NCBI GenBank assembly: GCA_022360955.1
Contig: JAKSBV010000335.1
Location: 1 to 49,429 of the forward strand
Source of the DNA: Bacillota bacterium
Lineage (GTDB): Bacteria; Bacillota; Clostridia; SK-Y3
Length of the DNA stretch: 49,429 bases
Reading direction: 5' to 3'
This document shows positions 33,813 through 42,167 of this stretch, piece after piece. Positions within the stretch are counted from its first letter, which is position 1. Each line of letters opens with the position of its first letter. The position numbers and the translations under genes were made by a program. The notes beneath the pieces were generated by a model. It made no database searches. It was not told where the DNA came from and saw only the letters and a program-made list of their open reading frames with translations.

Positions 33813-36053
33813 TTGAAGGAAAAAATCAGTAAAATCTTATCACAACTAACCTTAGAAGAAAAGGCATCCTTGTGCTCCGGATTAGATTTCTGGAGAACAC
33901 AACCGGTAGAAAGACTGGGTGTGCCATCGGTTATGGTATCGGACGGACCCCATGGCTTGCGAAAACAAGCAGGAGTGTCGGACCAGCTGGGTGTGAGTCC
34001 TTCAATTCCTGCAACTTGTTTTCCCACCGGTACAGGCTTGGCGTCCTCATGGGACAGAGGGTTGATGGAAGAAGTAGGGAGAGCATTAGGGGAAGAAGCA
34101 CAAACAGAGCGCATAGCGGTATTACTGGGTCCGGGGGCCAATATTAAGCGTTCGCCGTTATGTGGCAGAAATTTTGAATATTTTTCGGAGGATCCCTTTT
34201 TGTCGTCTCAAATAGCAAAACATTATATATTAGGGCTGCAAAGCCAAGGCGTAGGAGCGTCTATAAAGCATTTTGCCGCTAATAATCAAGAATATAAAAG
34301 AATGAATGTAGATACGCTTGTAGACGAGAGAACGCTGAGAGAAATATATTTTGCAAGTTTTGAAACAGCAATAAGAGAAGCAAAGCCCTGGACAGTCATG
34401 TGTGCCTATAATAAGCTAAATGGTACTTATTGTGCAGACAATTATAGGCTGTTAACAGAAGTACTCAGAGATGAGTGGGGATACGAAGGTCTGGTAGTAT
34501 CCGACTGGGGAGCTGAGGATGATAGAATTGAAGGTATTAAAGCCGGCATGGACTTAGAAATGCCCGGTAATGGCGGACGGAATGACAGAAAAATCGTAGA
34601 AGCGGTTAACAATGGCAGCTTGGATGAAAAAGATCTGGATAAAGTTGTAGCAAGGGTATTGGAATTGGTATTGAAAGGCGTAGAAAACACGAAACAAATG
34701 ACCTATGATCAAACAGAACATGATGTGCTCGCAAGAAAAGTGGCATCGGAATGTATGGTGCTTCTTAAAAATGATCATAAAATCCTTCCGTTAAATAAAA
34801 GTACAAAAGTGGCAGTGGTTGGTATCTTGGCCAAAAATCCAAGGTATCAAGGGGGCGGAAGTTCACATATTAACCCAACGTTTTTACACAACGCCTTAGA
34901 AGAAATGGAAAAAATGGGTGAGGTTCGTTACGCACAGGGCTATGATATTCATTCGGACGAACCAGATGAGGTATTGGAAGCAGAGGCCGTTAAATTGGCT
35001 TTGGATCATGAAGTTGTTGTTATTTTTGCAGGGCTTCCGGACAGATATGAATCGGAAGGGTATGATAGAAAGCATATGCAAATGCCCAATAATCAAGTAC
35101 GTTTAATTGAAGCATTAAGTAAGGTAAATAAAAATATTGTTGTGGTGCTGTCTAATGGTTCACCGATTGAGATGCCCTGGTTAAACAATGTAAAGGCTGT
35201 ATTGGAAGGCTACTTGGGAGGGCAAGCAGGTGGGGCCGCCGCAGCTGATTTATTATATGGTAAAGTCAATCCGTCGGGTAAATTGGCAGAAACATTCCCA
35301 ATAAAGCTAAAAGATAATCCGTCCGCATTAAATTTCCCGGGTAAAGAGGACAAAGTTTATTATCAAGAGGGATTATTTGTTGGCTATAGATATTACGATG
35401 CTAAAGAAATGAAACCATTGTTCCCCTTCGGATTTGGGTTTAGCTATACGCATTTTGAATATACGGGTATTAAAGTGGATAAAGAAGAAATAACCGATAC
35501 GGAGGCAGTGAAAGTAATGGTCACGGTTAAAAATATTGGTGATAGGGTCGGAAAAGAAGTTGTACAATTATATGTCAGAGAGGTAGAATCCTCCGTTATG
35601 AGGCCGGAAAAAGAGCTGAAAGAATTTGCTAAAGTAGAACTTGTGCCGGGAGAGGAAAAAGAAGTATGCTTTTCATTAAGCAAACGTGCATTTGCCTACT
35701 ATAATGTGGAAATCAAGGACTGGCATGTAGAAACCGGTGATTTTGAAATACTGGTAGGTTCTTCAGCGGTCGACTTACCGCTTCGTGCTTCTGTAAAAGT
35801 GAATTCAACGTTAAAGATTAAAAAAGTGTATACTAGAAATTCAACCCTGGGAGATATTGCAGAGCATCCGGCTGGGGCTGCTATTGTACAACAGATCGTT
35901 GAAAAAATGAAAGAGTTGTTGGCAGGCAGTAGTGTGTTGGATAGCAGTAGCCTGGAAGAATTTGCAGTATCCAATACACTTAGAGCGATGATGATGTTTG
36001 GCGGAATGGATGAAGAAGCTTTAGAAAATTTAATAAAACAGTTAAATGCATAG
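33813..36053 (+). CDS. Beta-glucosidase-type glycoside hydrolase family 3
   Basis: Predicted to remove beta-linked glucose (or xylose/GlcNAc) from oligosaccharide ends. The 746-residue product has the GH3 N-domain (GVPSVMVSDGPHGLR, SIKHFAANNQE with Lys152-His153, and VVSDWGAEDD with the nucleophile Asp231), the GH3 C-domain (LLKNDHKILPLN, NGSPIEMPW) and a C-terminal fibronectin-III-like domain (about 540-660), then an extra tail of about 85 residues. There is no signal peptide, so it is likely cytoplasmic. TTG 33813 follows GGGAGAG. It pairs with the divergent AraC regulator. The stop lies against a relic of the yjbQ 3' end. Confidence 0.94.
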   Translation: MKEKISKILSQLTLEEKASLCSGLDFWRTQPVERLGVPSVMVSDGPHGLRKQAGVSDQLGVSPSIPATCFPTGTGLASSWDRGLMEEVGRALGEEAQTERIAVLLGPGANIKRSPLCGRNFEYFSEDPFLSSQIAKHYILGLQSQGVGASIKHFAANNQEYKRMNVDTLVDERTLREIYFASFETAIREAKPWTVMCAYNKLNGTYCADNYRLLTEVLRDEWGYEGLVVSDWGAEDDRIEGIKAGMDLEMPGNGGRNDRKIVEAVNNGSLDEKDLDKVVARVLELVLKGVENTKQMTYDQTEHDVLARKVASECMVLLKNDHKILPLNKSTKVAVVGILAKNPRYQGGGSSHINPTFLHNALEEMEKMGEVRYAQGYDIHSDEPDEVLEAEAVKLALDHEVVVIFAGLPDRYESEGYDRKHMQMPNNQVRLIEALSKVNKNIVVVLSNGSPIEMPWLNNVKAVLEGYLGGQAGGAAAADLLYGKVNPSGKLAETFPIKLKDNPSALNFPGKEDKVYYQEGLFVGYRYYDAKEMKPLFPFGFGFSYTHFEYTGIKVDKEEITDTEAVKVMVTVKNIGDRVGKEVVQLYVREVESSVMRPEKELKEFAKVELVPGEEKEVCFSLSKRAFAYYNVEIKDWHVETGDFEILVGSSAVDLPLRASVKVNSTLKIKKVYTRNSTLGDIAEHPAGAAIVQQIVEKMKELLAGSSVLDSSSLEEFAVSNTLRAMMMFGGMDEEALENLIKQLNA

Positions 36054-36058
36054 AAAGG

Positions 36059-36133
36059 ATCTATTTTACGATTTGGCAGTCTGGGGTATAGAAAGACATA
36101 TGTAAAAATTATTAAAGAATAGAGGCATAATCA
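36059..36133 (+). pseudogene. yjbQ: Relic of the yjbQ 3' end
   Basis: ATCTATTTTAC...TAGAAAGACATATGTAA...AATAGAGGCATAA aligns in order with the last ~22 codons and the 3' flank of the intact yjbQ (32284-32358). The final stretch from TAGAAAG onward differs at only about five of 42 positions. Internal indels break the frame, and there is no upstream part of the gene. Together with the intact gene it brackets the AraC/GH3 segment as an imperfect direct repeat. Confidence 0.75.
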
Positions 36134-36206
36134 ATCCATTTCCGAATAAAATTTAGTAAGCAGTAAAGATTTTAAGGCAATACATTGCAAAAAGGAGATG
36201 GATTTT

Positions 36207-36995
36207 GTGAAGGTCTTAGTCGTTCATAAAAATACTCTGATCGTATACGCACTTATCTTTATTTTCGTATGTGTCTTGATAAGTGTCAATTGGGATATGA
36301 CGGAAAATGTTTTCACCGCGCTGTCTACGAAGCGGGATTTACCCATATACTATGTGGACAGACAGGATAAGACGATAGCGATCTCCTTTGATGCGGCCTG
36401 GGGCGATGAAGATACGCAGCAGCTGATTGATATATTGGCCCAATATAATGTGAAAACGACATTTTTTGTGGTCGGCGGATGGGTGGATAAATATCCGGAA
36501 TCGGTGAAAGCGTTGAGTGACGCCGGCCATGAAGTGATGAATCATTCCAATACGCACCCGCACATGACCAAGCTATCCGTTGAGAAAATGAAAGAAGAAA
36601 TCAAAAAATGTGACGATAAAATCCAAGCCGTTACCGGCAAAAGGCCGTTTTTGTTCAGACCTCCCTATGGTGATTATAATGACAAGGTTGTGCAGGCTTG
36701 CAGAGAAATGGGGCATTACACCATACAATGGGACGTTGACTCCCTTGATTGGAAGGAATTGGGCGCGAACGCAATCGCAGAGAGGGTTACAAAAAGGGTT
36801 AAAAACGGCTCGATTGTGTTGTTTCACAATGCGGCAAAATACACACCGGCTGCCTTGCCTGCCATTCTGGATACATTACAAAAACAAGGCTATAAAATCG
36901 TACCGATCTCCGAATTGATTTATAAAGAAGATTTTCACATAGAGCACGACGGCAAACAAGTGCCGAATAAAAAAGAGATTACAACGCTGGAGTAG
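36207..36995 (+). CDS. pdaB: Sporulation polysaccharide deacetylase, PdaB-type
   Basis: A 262-residue membrane-anchored NodB-fold protein: a short N-terminus, one membrane helix (about 10-27), then the deacetylase domain with AISFDAAWGDED (Asp62 region), the metal-binding HSNTHPHM (His113, His117), RPPYGDYN, WDVDSLDWK and IVLFHNAAKYTP. PdaB in Bacillus is needed for spore stability and is active on cortex-type peptidoglycan; this assignment is by overall similarity. GTG 36207 is nine bases after AAAGGAG; the in-frame ATG 36198 touches that site. Confidence 0.88.
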   Translation: MKVLVVHKNTLIVYALIFIFVCVLISVNWDMTENVFTALSTKRDLPIYYVDRQDKTIAISFDAAWGDEDTQQLIDILAQYNVKTTFFVVGGWVDKYPESVKALSDAGHEVMNHSNTHPHMTKLSVEKMKEEIKKCDDKIQAVTGKRPFLFRPPYGDYNDKVVQACREMGHYTIQWDVDSLDWKELGANAIAERVTKRVKNGSIVLFHNAAKYTPAALPAILDTLQKQGYKIVPISELIYKEDFHIEHDGKQVPNKKEITTLE

Positions 36996-37039
36996 TTTGG
37001 GGTCCGGGTTTCGGTGAGAAAATAGGAAATATATGAATA

Positions 37040-37087
37040 GTTACGGCCCTACGATCATATTTCTGGTGTTAGTGTGCGCTATCTATA
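37040..37087. repeat. Fragment of dispersed repeat family A, copy A6
   Basis: ACGATCATATTTCTGGTGTT to GTGTGCGCTATCTATA (ending 37087) is the inverse of one element end, including GATAGCGCAC found in copies A1 and A4. The rest is missing or diverged. Confidence 0.5.
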
Positions 37088-37251
37088 CATAATCCAATAT
37101 AAATGTGCAAAATATAAACGTATCTGAATATATTGAACGCAGGAAAGAGTCTTCACAAAGACATAGGTATTCTGGGCGTTGAATGTAATGAAGATATGTT
37201 TTTTTGCAGTATTGCAGAAGATTTATTGTAAAGCATATCAATATAGATAAT

Positions 37252-37460
37252 AAACAGTAAAGATTGAAATATAATCGTACTCCAGCAACTAGTATTCCGA
37301 ATCTAAGAGCTTGTATTGCTTGCTTCGGGCGGGCTTCAAAACTCGCTGTCGCTCAAACAGTTGAAGCCGCTTTTCCTTCGCTGCGCAAACAATCTCTAAG
37401 ATTCTCCATAAGGTTACTTGCATACGATTATATTTCTAGTTCTAATGTTTACTATCAATA
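37252..37460. repeat. Dispersed repeat family A, copy A5 (long form with a different interior)
   Basis: The ends match the family (TATAGATAATAAACAGTAAAG, AATCGTACTCCAGCAACTAG; right end CGATTATATTTCTAGTTC to TATCAATA). The interior (37300-37400) is unrelated to the other copies and is itself a nested inverted repeat (AATCTAAGAG.../...CTCTAAGATT and GGCTTCAA/TTGAAGCC). An apparent 65-codon frame within it is not considered real. Confidence 0.75.
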
Positions 37461-37478
37461 GGAATGGGAGCAGTGAAA

Positions 37479-38147
37479 ATGATAACCATAGGTATAACGG
37501 GAGCGGAACAGGAATCCGGTATTATAAGCATGCTTCGCAAGATTATGAATCAAGCAGATCTAAAATTCAGCATTATTGAATCGTATGATTTCCACTTATC
37601 GATGCTGCCTAGCGTCTCTTTAAAAGACTATATCGGCGAGCTGAAAAAAAACAAGACAGATATTGCCATCATCAAAATAGTAAAGGAAAAACTGATAGCC
37701 GGAATGTATCACCATATCAAATTTAATATCCTGGTCTATAATCATATAAGCGATCATAACGGCCAAGGGCCTCAGCATGAAAAAATGGCCCATGAGAAAA
37801 AAATATTTGACGCGATGGATAAAGAGGATATTGCCATTATCAACATAGACGATCAAAGGGTTTTGCAATTGCTCCGAGACAGCAAAATGTGTGTAATTAC
37901 CTATGGGCTCAGTTCTAAAGCGACCATTACCGCTTCCAGCATAGAGGCCGATTCCGATTGCAGTACCTTTATATACTGCCTGCAAAGAACCTTGTGCACC
38001 GTTGAAGGAAGAGATATCGAGCCGCAAGAGTTTCCGGTCAGAATTATTTCCTCAAAGGATAAAAACACGTATAATACGCTTGCAGCGGTGACGACGGCCC
38101 TTGTTTGCAATGCGGATGCGTCGGTGATACAAGCCCTGATATTATAA
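37479..38147 (+). CDS. Mur-ligase-like protein with degenerate P-loop
   Basis: The 222-residue product resembles only the central domain of MurE/folylpolyglutamate-type ligases: IAIINIDDQRVLQLL, CVITYGLSSKATITASSI and ISSKDKNTYNTLAAVTTALVC follow the order of NADD, ITYG and YNxLAA blocks. The ATP P-loop is degenerate (GITGAEQESGI instead of GTNGKT), and the N- and C-terminal ligase domains are absent. It may therefore bind a nucleotide or ligand without ligating. GGGAG lies eight bases before ATG 37479; the longer ATG 37464 lacks a site. The SSB-like gene follows. Confidence 0.65.
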   Translation: MITIGITGAEQESGIISMLRKIMNQADLKFSIIESYDFHLSMLPSVSLKDYIGELKKNKTDIAIIKIVKEKLIAGMYHHIKFNILVYNHISDHNGQGPQHEKMAHEKKIFDAMDKEDIAIINIDDQRVLQLLRDSKMCVITYGLSSKATITASSIEADSDCSTFIYCLQRTLCTVEGRDIEPQEFPVRIISSKDKNTYNTLAAVTTALVCNADASVIQALIL

Positions 38148-38427
38148 TCATCCAAGACATGGGATATGTACGCATATCAAGCCTTGTATCAAATCCCGAT
38201 GCATGATTCCTTTGCCCCTAACCGCAGTTTTTCAATAAAATTACTTCTAAAATCGGCTTTGCATGAATACAATATGTTAAAGGCTTGTTGTTATTGGGCA
38301 GATCAATTCACTATGCATGTACGGTGAATGGTGCGTTCAAAGGGGGACGGTACCTGTTCATAAGATGACAGACATGATAGCCGACAGACTACATAGGAGT
38401 AGATACAGGAGGAGAGTGGGGGGTAAA
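38148..38427. other. Intergenic gap before the SSB-like gene
   Basis: About 280 bases with no supported gene. Near the right end, AAAGGGGGACGGTACCTGTTC resembles the simple-sequence word of the 30675 palindrome. Promoter elements are not clear. Confidence 0.4.
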
Positions 38428-39120
38428 ATGGCCAAAAACACCTTTGATAACAATGAAGTGGAAATCACGGGGAGAGTGAACAATGCGTTAACCTTTAGCC
38501 ATGAAGTATATGGGGAGGGATTCTATAGTTTTATGCTGGAGGTGCCGAGGCTCAGCGATGTGGCAGATAATATTCCCATTATGGTTTCGGAAAGATTGTT
38601 AAAGGATTTTACACTGCAGGCAGGAGATGAAATGGAGGTACAGGGCCAATTTCGCTCCTATAACAATTACAGTGATAAGGGAAATAAATTGATATTGACC
38701 GTATTTGCCAGGGATATCAAATTTCTGGATGAAAATAAAAAAGTAAAAAATCCTAACTATATCTATTTGAACGGATATATTTGTAAAAGTCCGATCTATC
38801 GTACCACACCTTTCGGAAGAGAAATATGTGATGTATTGTTGGCGGTGAACCGGGCCTATAATAAGTCGGACTATATTCCGTGTATTGCATGGGGCAGAAA
38901 TGCGCGGTATTGCGGTACTTTGGAAGTAGGGGCCAATATTAAGATATGGGGAAGGATACAAAGCAGGGCGTATCAAAAAAGGATTAGCGAAGAGGATACC
39001 GTTAATAAAATAGCCTATGAGGTTTCGATTTCAAAGATGGAAGTGGCCAATAAGGATGAGGAAGATGAGGATGAAAAAGATTTGATCTATGGATATGAGG
39101 ATGAAAATGAAGAAGGATAA
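38428..39120 (+). CDS. Single-stranded DNA-binding protein with two OB folds
   Basis: The 230-residue product has two SSB-like OB segments: VEITGRVNNALTFSHEVYGEG (about 11-30) and YIYLNGYICKSPIYRTTPFGRE (about 112-133) with CDVLLAVNRAYNKSDYIPCIAWG. The C-terminus is strongly acidic (EDEDEKDLIYGYEDENEEG), as expected for partner binding by SSBs, though the typical DDDIPF tip is absent. Normal clostridial SSB has one OB fold and about 140-150 residues, so this is a separate paralogue type. ATG 38428 follows GGAGGAGAG. Confidence 0.85.
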   Translation: MAKNTFDNNEVEITGRVNNALTFSHEVYGEGFYSFMLEVPRLSDVADNIPIMVSERLLKDFTLQAGDEMEVQGQFRSYNNYSDKGNKLILTVFARDIKFLDENKKVKNPNYIYLNGYICKSPIYRTTPFGREICDVLLAVNRAYNKSDYIPCIAWGRNARYCGTLEVGANIKIWGRIQSRAYQKRISEEDTVNKIAYEVSISKMEVANKDEEDEDEKDLIYGYEDENEEG

Positions 39121-39126
39121 ATTCAC

Positions 39127-39154
39127 AGCTTGCTATATCGGCAGGCTTTTTTTT
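39127..39154 (+). terminator. Rho-independent terminator after the SSB-like gene
   Basis: AGCTTGC (39127-39133) pairs with GCAGGCT (39141-39147) and is followed by T8. It separates host-type genes from the tail cluster. Confidence 0.85.
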
Positions 39155-39291
39155 ATGCCTGAAAATAACAATTATAGATATCCCTCAGCTATTTTTCCTT
39201 TGGAGTATTGGTTTTGGGAGGGCAATTTATATATCCCAAGGAGAGTTTTTTTGAGATATATATTTTTTTTGCACTTAAAAGTGTTAGGTTT

Positions 39292-39420
39292 ATGACATAT
39301 GTGCCTAAGATAAGAGTGTCGGGGGGAAAAGTGCAAAGGAAGCAGGGGCCCAACATAATATTTTATTCGGAGCGTGTCGTGGACGCACGGCATAGCCAAA
39401 ACATTCAAATGCGCGCATAG
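39292..39420 (+). CDS. Possible 42-residue peptide at the head of the tail cluster
   Basis: ATG 39292 opens a 42-codon frame (MTYVPKIRVSGGKVQRKQGP, then NIIFYSERVVDARHSQNIQM) rich in Arg, Lys and Gln. The ribosome binding site is weak (AGG four bases away). No family is recognised, and the frame could be chance. Confidence 0.25.
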   Translation: MTYVPKIRVSGGKVQRKQGPNIIFYSERVVDARHSQNIQMRA

Positions 39421-39463
39421 GAAGGTTTGTATGAACGACAAAAATGATGAAGGAGTTTGAAAG

Positions 39464-39937
39464 ATGACGTACACGGATATTTTTTCCACCATTACGCAAC
39501 AATTGGAACAAGCCTTTCCGGGATATTTGGTAACTGGGGAGGATCCGTCCCAGGGCAGCCAAAGACCCGCCCTTTTTGTTGAGGTTATTCCGCTCAAGAT
39601 CACCAACGGACGCTATTTTAAAACCAAAAGTCTAAAGGTGAGCATCGGTTATTATTCGCAGAATCAAACACAAGGCGAGTACTTATTGATGGCGGAAGCC
39701 CTGCAGGATCTTTTTGGACAATCTCTCCGTACAGGCGGCAGGCAATTAACGATCGACAATCTGGATTTCATCATCAAAGAGGGTGTACTACAGGTTGGTA
39801 TGCAGCTTGTATTTCAAGAAGGCACAGCATTGCTCGAACTGAAAAACAGTAAAGGACAGGCGCAATATATGCTGCCGGATCAGGAGAGAGGGTATACCCA
39901 GGAAAGTATTGCACTGCCGGAAAATTTAGAATATTAG
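39464..39937 (+). CDS. Phage tail terminator-like protein (DUF6838 type)
   Basis: A 157-residue protein placed directly before the sheath gene, the position of tail terminator or completion proteins in PBSX-like and diffocin-like clusters. Recognisable segments are DPSQGSQRPALFVEVIP, SIGYYSQNQTQGEYLLMAEALQDLF and TIDNLDFIIKEGVLQVGMQLVF. It presumably caps the tail tube; in a headless particle it would close the top. AAGGAG precedes ATG 39464. Confidence 0.75.
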   Translation: MTYTDIFSTITQQLEQAFPGYLVTGEDPSQGSQRPALFVEVIPLKITNGRYFKTKSLKVSIGYYSQNQTQGEYLLMAEALQDLFGQSLRTGGRQLTIDNLDFIIKEGVLQVGMQLVFQEGTALLELKNSKGQAQYMLPDQERGYTQESIALPENLEY

Positions 39938-40054
39938 AGGGAATAGAGATACGGAACGCTAAACCGGACAATGCATTTGGGCAGACAATGACGGTGCGGA
40001 GTCTGCGATCCGTCGTGATATTCTCAAGTCTAACACAATTAGGAGGGAACAACT

Positions 40055-41116
40055 ATGGGAATGCCGGAAATTATTATTGACTTTAAAACTTTGGCGGTGA
40101 GCGCCGTCCAGAGAAGTGAAAGAGGTGTGGTTGCACTCATTTTGAAGGACAGCACCGACACCACTTTCGATACCAAAATCTATACAAGTATCAGCGACGT
40201 GGCTGCCGGCGATTGGACAGCCGACAACAAAGACTATATTGATAAGGCCTTTATGGGGACACCAAGCAAAATCATTGTTGAAAGAATCAATGCGGATGCG
40301 CTGGACTATAATGCTGCTCTGAGCAGGCTTGCCAATAAGCAATTCAACTATCTGGCGGTGCCGGGTATTGCAGACGCCGATGTGCCTGTCATTGGAAGCT
40401 GGATCAAAGATAGAAGGGATAATGGCAAGAAAACCTTTAAAGCCGTACTGCCTAATCATGCAGCGGATCATGAAGGTGTGATCAACTTTGCAACTGCCGA
40501 CATTCAAGCAGGGAGCAAAACCTATACAACAGCAGAATACTGTGCCAGAATCGCAGGTGTCTTGGCTGGACTTCCCTTTACACGCTCCAGCACCTATTAT
40601 GCACTGACCGAGGTTGAAAGCGTTACCGAAAGTGCGGACCCGGATGCGGATATTGATGCAGGCAAGCTTATCCTGGTCAACGATGGCGCAAAAATTAAAA
40701 TAGGCAGGGGTGTCAATTCGCTGATCACTGCAACCGCTGCCAAAGGAGAAATCTTTAAGAAAATCAAGATCGTAGAAGGGGTCGACCTGGTGCGAGATGA
40801 TATTCGAAATACGTTTGAAAACAACTATGTCGGTAAAGTGATCAATCACTATGACAGCAAGGTGCTATTCACAGCATCGGTTAATGCATACCTCAAACAG
40901 CTTGCCAATAGCGACATCCTTGACAGGAATTATGATAACAGAGCCGAAGTGGATGTGGAAAGCCAAAGGCTGTACCTGCAGGGTAAAGGTGTCAATGTTG
41001 ACGAGATGGACGAGCAGGGCATCAAAGAATACAACACCGATTCCAAGGTATTCTTGAAATCGAATGTTAAATTCGTAGATGCAATTGAAGATTTACAATT
41101 CTCAGTGTATATGTAA
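40055..41116 (+). CDS. xkdK: Contractile tail sheath protein (XkdK-like)
   Basis: Forms the contractile outer sheath. The 353-residue product has the compact sheath length of PBSX XkdK and diffocin sheaths; MPEIIIDFKTLAVSAVQRSERGVVALILKD is the typical start, and ILDRNYDNRAEVDVESQRLYL with VFLKSNVKFVDAIEDLQFSVYM the typical end. TAGGAGG precedes ATG 40055. The tube gene follows 14 bases later. Confidence 0.93.
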   Translation: MGMPEIIIDFKTLAVSAVQRSERGVVALILKDSTDTTFDTKIYTSISDVAAGDWTADNKDYIDKAFMGTPSKIIVERINADALDYNAALSRLANKQFNYLAVPGIADADVPVIGSWIKDRRDNGKKTFKAVLPNHAADHEGVINFATADIQAGSKTYTTAEYCARIAGVLAGLPFTRSSTYYALTEVESVTESADPDADIDAGKLILVNDGAKIKIGRGVNSLITATAAKGEIFKKIKIVEGVDLVRDDIRNTFENNYVGKVINHYDSKVLFTASVNAYLKQLANSDILDRNYDNRAEVDVESQRLYLQGKGVNVDEMDEQGIKEYNTDSKVFLKSNVKFVDAIEDLQFSVYM

Positions 41117-41130
41117 GGGAGGAATAAAGA

Positions 41131-41571
41131 ATGGGAAAAATGCCAGGATACAGACAAATTAACGGAGTATGGGGACATATCTGGTGGGACGGCGAATTGG
41201 TTGCCGAAATAGACGAATTTGAGTCCAAAGTGGTTGCCGAGCGAGAGGATGTAGCAATGGCCGGAGGCCTTGATGTAGAAAGCAAAATCACATCCTTAAA
41301 GGGCGAAGGAACCATGAAATTGAAGAAAGTGTTCAGCAGGGGTATCAAAAAGCTGATGAAAGCGTGGCAGGAAGGAAAAGATCCCCGTTCACAGCTTGTG
41401 GGCAAATTGGCCGATCCCGACGCATACGGTTCCGAGCGCGTGGTCATCAATAATGTATGGTTCAATGAACTGACCTTAATGCAGTTTGCAAAAGGAGTCT
41501 TAACAAGGGAATACCCGTTTGGATTTACACCTTCGGATGTAGAATTCCCGGATACGATCGAAGTAAGATGA
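41131..41571 (+). CDS. xkdM: Tail tube protein (XkdM-like)
   Basis: Forms the inner tube hexamers. The 146-residue product matches XkdM in length and features (MPGYRQINGVWGHIWWDGELVAE, VDMES-like GGLDVESKITSLKGEGTMKLKKVFSRG, REYPFGFTPSDVEFPDTIEVR). GGGAGG precedes ATG 41131. The stop is followed at once by a simple-sequence tract (TGATAGTGGGCAGCGGGTGG). Confidence 0.93.
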   Translation: MGKMPGYRQINGVWGHIWWDGELVAEIDEFESKVVAEREDVAMAGGLDVESKITSLKGEGTMKLKKVFSRGIKKLMKAWQEGKDPRSQLVGKLADPDAYGSERVVINNVWFNELTLMQFAKGVLTREYPFGFTPSDVEFPDTIEVR

Positions 41572-41640
41572 TAGTGGGCAGCGGGTGGTTGGTGGTGGGT
41601 AGTGAGAGATTGATACCCGCTGCTGCCGGCTGATGCCTGC
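41572..41640. repeat. G-rich simple-sequence tract after the tube gene
   Basis: TAGTGGGCAGCGGGTGGTTG and GTGGTGGGTAGTGAGAG words begin at the stop codon, closely like those after the GH38 gene. There is no obvious complementary arm. It sits inside the tail operon and the remaining 140 bases to the chaperone gene show no ORF. Confidence 0.6.
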
Positions 41641-41783
41641 ATAAGGTGCAGATAGAGGGAGTAAGGCATGGGGGCGGTTTTTGTTGCTGCATTTGGTTTT
41701 TAGGGAAGAGGGACCGTTCCCGGGCTTTGTCTCTGAATGACGTAAAAGTCAGGATTGGTTAATCAATTAGAGGAGGTATACCG

Positions 41784-42167
41784 ATGCGGAAGGAACAGGT
41801 TAAAAAGCTTACGTTACAAGAACTGATTGCGAAAAAAGAGCAAATTCAAGATACAAAGACGAATAAGACCAAGGATTTATACATTAGCTCATTGGATGGG
41901 AGCGTTACCATTCAAAAGCCGGACAAGCAGTTGTGCCTGGATGCACTGGAAATGGATCAGCAGGGTGACACCTATCTCGTGTATCATTGTGTGGTGCAGC
42001 CCAATGTGAAAGACAAAAAATTGCTGCAGGCTTTTGGGTGCACGGAGCCTATAGAAATTGTGGAAAAACTTTTTGAAATCGGTGAAATATCCGCTATTGC
42101 AAAAGAATGTATTACACTTGCAGGGTACGGGGACAGCGTTACCGTTGTTGAAGACATAAAAAACTAA
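41784..42167 (+). CDS. xkdN: Tail assembly chaperone, short form (XkdN/gpG-like)
   Basis: A 127-residue cytoplasmic chaperone for tape-measure and tube assembly, of the XkdN type (MRKEQVKKLTLQELIAKKEQI, then the domain to VVEDIKN). AGGAGG precedes ATG 41784. The last sense codons contain A_AAA_AAC (42158-42164) immediately before the TAA stop, a classic -1 slippery heptamer, and the -1 frame stays open for 63 codons. Position between tube and tape measure is exactly that of frameshifted chaperones in contractile tails. Confidence 0.88.
   Translation: MRKEQVKKLTLQELIAKKEQIQDTKTNKTKDLYISSLDGSVTIQKPDKQLCLDALEMDQQGDTYLVYHCVVQPNVKDKKLLQAFGCTEPIEIVEKLFEIGEISAIAKECITLAGYGDSVTVVEDIKN

Noticed and set aside
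92-37460. Repeated short words suggestive of a CRISPR array
   Set aside because: The copies are single, scattered, of variable length and lack regular spacers; no cas genes are present.
37264-37461. 65-codon frame at 37264-37461
   Set aside because: It lies completely within repeat copy A5, including its hairpin interior, and has no ribosome binding site.
39089-39295. 68-codon frame overlapping the end of the SSB-like gene
   Set aside because: It starts inside the acidic tail of the SSB gene and crosses the terminator; it is composed of terminator and AT-rich sequence.
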